This document shows positions 60,035 through 64,000 of a stretch of DNA of 64,000 nt, in pieces. This DNA is from Sipunculus nudus (taxonomy: Eukaryota > Annelida > Sipuncula > Golfingiida > Sipunculidae), in the NCBI GenBank assembly GCA_026874595.1, contig CM049309.1:93890723-93954722 (forward strand), read 5' to 3'. The first letter of the stretch is position 1. The number at the start of each line of letters is the position of its first letter. A program made the translations under genes and the position numbers. The notes below the pieces were generated by a model. That model saw nothing but the letters and a program-made list of their open reading frames with translations, was not told where the DNA came from and searched no databases.

Positions 60035-61255
60035 TTAGCGAACTTGTGAGCTTATGCGATGGTGCGTCGTCTGTATGTTAACCATAGCTATCTCAAAAAC
60101 GGCAGAAGCTAGCATCACCAAATTTTTTGCAAATAATCAGTCATCTGAAAAACTCTATCAGATTTTGTTTATTTTTTTTTCTAACAGCATTTTCTTAGAT
60201 TTTATAGGGGAAAAGCTTAAAAAAGCTTTAAAAATCTTCTTCTCCGAAACTGTCCAGCCAAATTGTCCAATATTTGACAGAAATGATTCATGGAACAATT
60301 TTTCTCAAGTTTGAAAGTTGAACTTAGTCATCTGTCCAAAAAAGCATACTCAAATTACAATCTCAGAAACGGCTGGAGCTATCATCACCAAATTTTATGC
60401 CAATGTTGTTCACATTAGACATATCTGAAATTGAGGTATTGGTGGCGCCACCTGCATTGGCCTTTTTTGTACGGGGGTCATCAGTGCTTGTATCATACTG
60501 ACGGCTACAAAAACCTCTTCTCTGAAACCATAATGCCAAATAGTTTAATATCGCACAGAAATGATCCTAGGGTAGTGCTTTCTGAAGTTTGTTCAAATGG
60601 TCTCAGTTCAGTGACTTTTGGCTGAGTTAAGGGAAGCTGAATTTAGTCATATGCTGTAACAGCCCATTTTAGCTCAGTGGCTACAAAGATTTTCTTCTCA
60701 ATTGTCCAATATTTCACAGAAATGATCCCTGGAACAATCTCTTTCAAGTTTGTTCGAATGGTTCTAGTTCAGAGATTTTTGGCCGAGTTACAGGAGGTTG
60801 AACTTAGTCATCTGTCCAAAAAGGCACACTAAAATTAAAATCTCAGAAACGGCTAGAGCTATAATCACCAAATTTTATACCAATGTTTGTCACATGTCTT
60901 ATCTGAAATTCAGGTATTGGTGGCGCCACCTACATTGATGTGTTTTTTACAAGCAAAAATGTTATTTTAAACTGTTAAGCTGATTGGTTTAAACTTTACA
61001 AGAATTATTCTATGATAGGGATCTGCCAGTTTTATAAGAATGGATTGGGTAAATACAGCTTTAAAAAAGCTTTGTAGCCAATTGAAAAAGGTTTTTCTGT
61101 TTGAAAACAGATCTGAAAACATTCTGAGCCATTCAGCGGCCAAATCAAGAGATCACTCAGTACAAACAGGTGAGGTCCAGACATCACCATGGCAACTGAC
61201 CTGGCTCTGGCCGGTGTCTAGACAATGTGTCTAGACGTCTAGACACAGCGTCTAG
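60035..61255 (-). repeat. Dispersed repeat family B, long copy 5 (inverted)
   Basis: The reverse complement matches 448-1267 and 14640-15175. It holds two GGTGGCGCCACC palindromes (60441-60452 and 60919-60930), two copies of the TCTGTCCAAAAA...GGCTAGAGCT module, and the CAGTTGCCATGG-like end. The doubled middle suggests a B copy nested in, or duplicated within, another B copy. Confidence 0.8.
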
Positions 61256-61276
61256 ACGTCTAGACACAATGTCTAG
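61219..61276. repeat. Cluster of six TCTAGA palindromes
   Basis: TCTAGA occurs six times in under 60 bases, twice as the 14-base palindrome TCTAGACGTCTAGA. The same motif, once, marks the outer end of B copy 1 near 457. Confidence 0.9.
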
Positions 61277-61339
61277 ATGCAGAATTCCCAGATTATTGGA
61301 ACTAATCTTTCAACTGTTTGAAAAAACTTGGTTTGCATT

Positions 61340-61512
61340 TTAAGTGAATCAGGTTTATCATCAGGTCACATGTGAACTGCTGCATCCTCATTTTTGGTTG
61401 ACCTCTGACCTTTCCTCGCTGCCCAGCGTCCATTTGTGCGTCTGTTTCCACACATAAACCCACATATCTCCAGAACCGTTTGACCGATCAGGCTAAAAAT
61501 TTTGCACAAATG
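61340..61512 (-). repeat. Family D fragment (inverted)
   Basis: The reverse complement matches 18300-18485, including GTTTGACCGATCAGGC, the CGTCCATTTGTGCGTCTGTT block and CACATGTGAACTGCTGC. Confidence 0.75.
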
Positions 61513-61620
61513 TAGTCGTCTGTCGTCCGTAGTCTGTACGTTAACCTATACTATTTTGAAAACAGCAAGAGTTAGCATCACCAAATTTTATGCAAAAAAT
61601 TAGTCATCTAAAAAACTCTA
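61513..61620 (-). repeat. Family B end fragment (inverted)
   Basis: GTCGTCTGTCGTCCGTAGTC, GTACGTTAACC and AGTTAGCATCACCAAATTTT match the right end of B copy 4. It is fused directly to the family D fragment. Confidence 0.7.
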
Positions 61621-62429
61621 ACCAACCTGTTGACACTTGACCATGCATTCAGTTTGTTTAGGGAGAATGCTGTTGATGAGAGTATGTAAGTCATTAATTA
61701 TTGTTAATTGACTAGTGAAACAGTGCACGCTGGTAAATCTTGATGTGGAATCAAAGGGTCACGTTTTACCCACCTTAGTGAATCAAAATTATCTGGGAAA
61801 CAGTCCCTCTTTCTACTGAAATAAATGGACATTACTGCATTGCTATAAAGAAAAGGTGACCCAATAGTGACCCATAACCAAATGAACTCCTGACACGTGT
61901 GCAACACACAAGTGTGTACAAATCTTCCAGTAAACTAACAAGCGCATTGCCTGACTCGATCGAGCCCAAGCGTCGGCAAGAAACATCTAGGGGACTTTGT
62001 TCTAATAAAAATATAACGAAACAAACCTATATTTATGTCCTGTTCCCATTTCAGTTTGTGGTCAATTCGATTGTAATGTGAAGTATACTGATCACAACTG
62101 ATGCCATCTATTGGTAGCTTCTGGTATCTTTGCTCATACTGACTCAGTTAGTATTTCATACTCGCACAGTTTCAATTTCATGCTCTTTCTGCAACCGCAA
62201 ATATTGCGAATTAAAAGCCACCGCAAATAAGATGACAACCAAAGTATGTAACACCCTGTATTTCACAATACTGCTACTCCTAATATAAGGTTGAGCACTT
62301 GAAATTAGGTCATCTTCATTTATTATAGTGATATTTATAGCTCCAAGTGCACTTCTTCCACCAGATACTTGTATTCCGATGCCAATAGCTCACTGTCACT
62401 GTCAGTGCTCCAGTTCAGATATATACATA
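61621..62429. other. Gap, no gene
   Basis: No motif or repeat family recognised. Confidence 0.4.
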
Positions 62430-63120
62430 GCATACACAACATGTTTTGTTATGATGTATACACAACATCATGTACAGACAGCATGTTTTGTTATGATGTT
62501 TACACAGCATCATGTAAACACGACATGCTTTGTTATGATGTATACACAGCATCATGTATACACAGCAAGTTTTGTTATGATGTATACACAGCATCATGTA
62601 TACACGACATGCTGTGTTATGATGTATACACAGCATCATGTATACATGACATGCTTTGTTATGATGTATACACAATATCATGTATACACGACATGCTTTG
62701 TTTTGATGTATACCGGCATCATGTATACACAACATGTTTTGTTATGATGTATACACAGCATGTATACACAGCATGTTTTGTTATGATGTATACACAACAT
62801 CATGTATACACAGCATGTTTTGTTATGATGTATACACAGCATCATGTATACACGACATGATTTGTTGCTTTGTTATGATGTATACACAGCATAATGTATA
62901 CACAGCATGTTTTGTTATGATGCATACACAGCATCATGTATACACGACATGCTGTGTTATGATGTATACACAGCATCATGTATACATGACATACTTTTTT
63001 ATGATGTATACACAATATCATGTATACACAACATGTTTTGTTATGATGTATACACAACATCATGTATGCACAACATGTTTTGTTATGATGTACACACAAC
63101 ATCATGTATACACAACATGA
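62430..63120. repeat. 42 bp minisatellite, about 16 copies
   Basis: TTATGATGTATACAC recurs at 62449, 62491 and 62533 (42 bp). Each unit holds CATCATGTATACAC and ACATGTTTTG or ACATGCTTTG. Since 42 is divisible by three, several frames on both strands stay open and encode 14-residue repeats (YDVYTASCIHDMLC on the plus strand). One shortened unit (62757-62775) and one lengthened unit (about 62865) shift the frame, which argues against selection for coding. Confidence 0.95.
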
Positions 63121-64000
63121 TTTGGTTATCAGTTCTAGTGGAGTGTCAAGGAAAAAGGGCCACTTATATGTCCCTTTTTATTTTCAAAAGAAAAAGTAGA
63201 ATGATCATTGATTCAGTTTGCCTCGTAAACAAAAGTTTTCATGGTGTGCAGTACTGAAGTATCTATGTAACCTCAAGTTAGGACTGGCTGAACAGTCAGT
63301 GAGCATTGTTGGCTTAGTCATGCAGTAATTTACATGAATAATTAAACATGTTTGGATCATCTTGACAATACATAATGGCTATTTCTGAATGAGCCTCTTG
63401 TGTACCTGAATATGTAATGATCGCTCCATGGGGGCTTTGGGGTTATTGATTTTCATGGCTGCCAACAGATGTCTCTGGCAGGTCTGCTGTACTCCGGTGA
63501 TGGCCAGTATTTACAGCCAACAGCTGTGCATGCTGTATGTCAAGATGACACACACACAAAGTAGATGTGCAGAATGGATGTGAAACATGTATGTAATTGC
63601 AGTGTTTCCCAATAAGTATTCTTCATATCTTAAGTTAGGCTTTGAAGGTCTGACCTATTACTTTATTTAAGTATGAGGACATTCCATTGGCTTGTGAAAC
63701 ATTTGTAGCACCAAATATTTGCCTTTTCATATATTTGGACAGCACCTTTTAATTTGGTCCAAGCTATAATCTGTTTCATCATTTCATACCCACCTGTTTA
63801 TCAGTTTCATTTTGAAGGGAAAACTGTTTTAGGGTAGATCTACAATACACATATATTTAAAACAAAAGTATTTAAATTATGAGAAATAGTCTACATTTTA
63901 AAAACATATCAGCCTCACTTATGGTGGTCAGGGTCATTGGTCACATGCAAAAAACAGTCTCATTTGACAGCTGCTGATTGGATGATGTCATATAAACACT
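63121..64000. other. Right edge, no gene
   Basis: Nothing recognised beyond unique-looking sequence. Confidence 0.45.

Noticed and set aside
62369-62860. 163-codon open frame
   Set aside because: It is produced by the 42 bp minisatellite, whose length is divisible by three, and it is open in several frames on both strands.

Overview
This window looks like non-coding, repeat-dominated DNA from an AT-rich metazoan genome, most likely a mollusc and perhaps a bivalve. I base this on the families present: GGTGGCGCCACC-bearing dispersed repeats, terminal hairpins of the AGCTCAG and ATGCCCC types, CR1-like and endonuclease-type LINE fragments, a multicopy PIN/XPG-like gene relic, and splice-site-flanked short exons. 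The taxon is inferred from memory of such repeats and was not tested. No intact protein-coding gene is visible. Nothing bacterial (operons, ribosome binding sites, CRISPR) is present.

Layout. 0.4-7 kb: dispersed repeat families (called A, B and C here) and a 160-180 bp tandem array. 7.55-12.09 kb: the best coding sequence, a 4.5 kb intronless relic on the + strand of a Cys-rich, PIN/XPG-nuclease-like invertebrate family, broken by in-frame stops and several frameshifts. 12.6-18.9 kb: more copies of A, B and D repeats and tandem units. 19-26 kb: mostly unique AT-rich DNA with a minisatellite, palindrome clusters and a few weak exon candidates. 27.4-29.1 kb: a very uniform 47 bp satellite with a 608 bp higher-order period. 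29.5-31.3 kb: a LINE endonuclease relic. 31.3-34.9 kb: a 112 bp satellite built from TGA-NN-TCA palindromes. 34.9-36.8 kb: a non-autonomous DNA transposon with long terminal inverted repeats. 37-41 kb: AT-rich DNA with long microsatellites. 41-48.6 kb: dispersed repeats in inverted orientation to those at 2-7 kb. 49.6-50.9 kb: a 180 bp satellite that also uses the TGA-NN-TCA rule. 51.1-51.5 kb: a candidate promoter and first exon on the minus strand. 52.2-54.3 kb: two LINE reverse-transcriptase relics on opposite strands. 55-59 kb: possible first and last exons of a + strand gene. 60-61.6 kb: B and D repeats inverted relative to the left part of the window. 62.4-63.1 kb: a 42 bp minisatellite.

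The most interesting reading is that the two TGA-NN-TCA satellites are the two ends of one insertion of about 19.6 kb (31309-50904). The LINE endonuclease frame stops at its left edge, and what looks like the next stretch of the same frame resumes at its right edge. Matching CCCAGTC / GACTGGG ends and a 2 bp TC duplication flank it. If true, this is a large foldback-like element with satellite arrays as its arms. The claim rests on a short right-hand match and needs an alignment.
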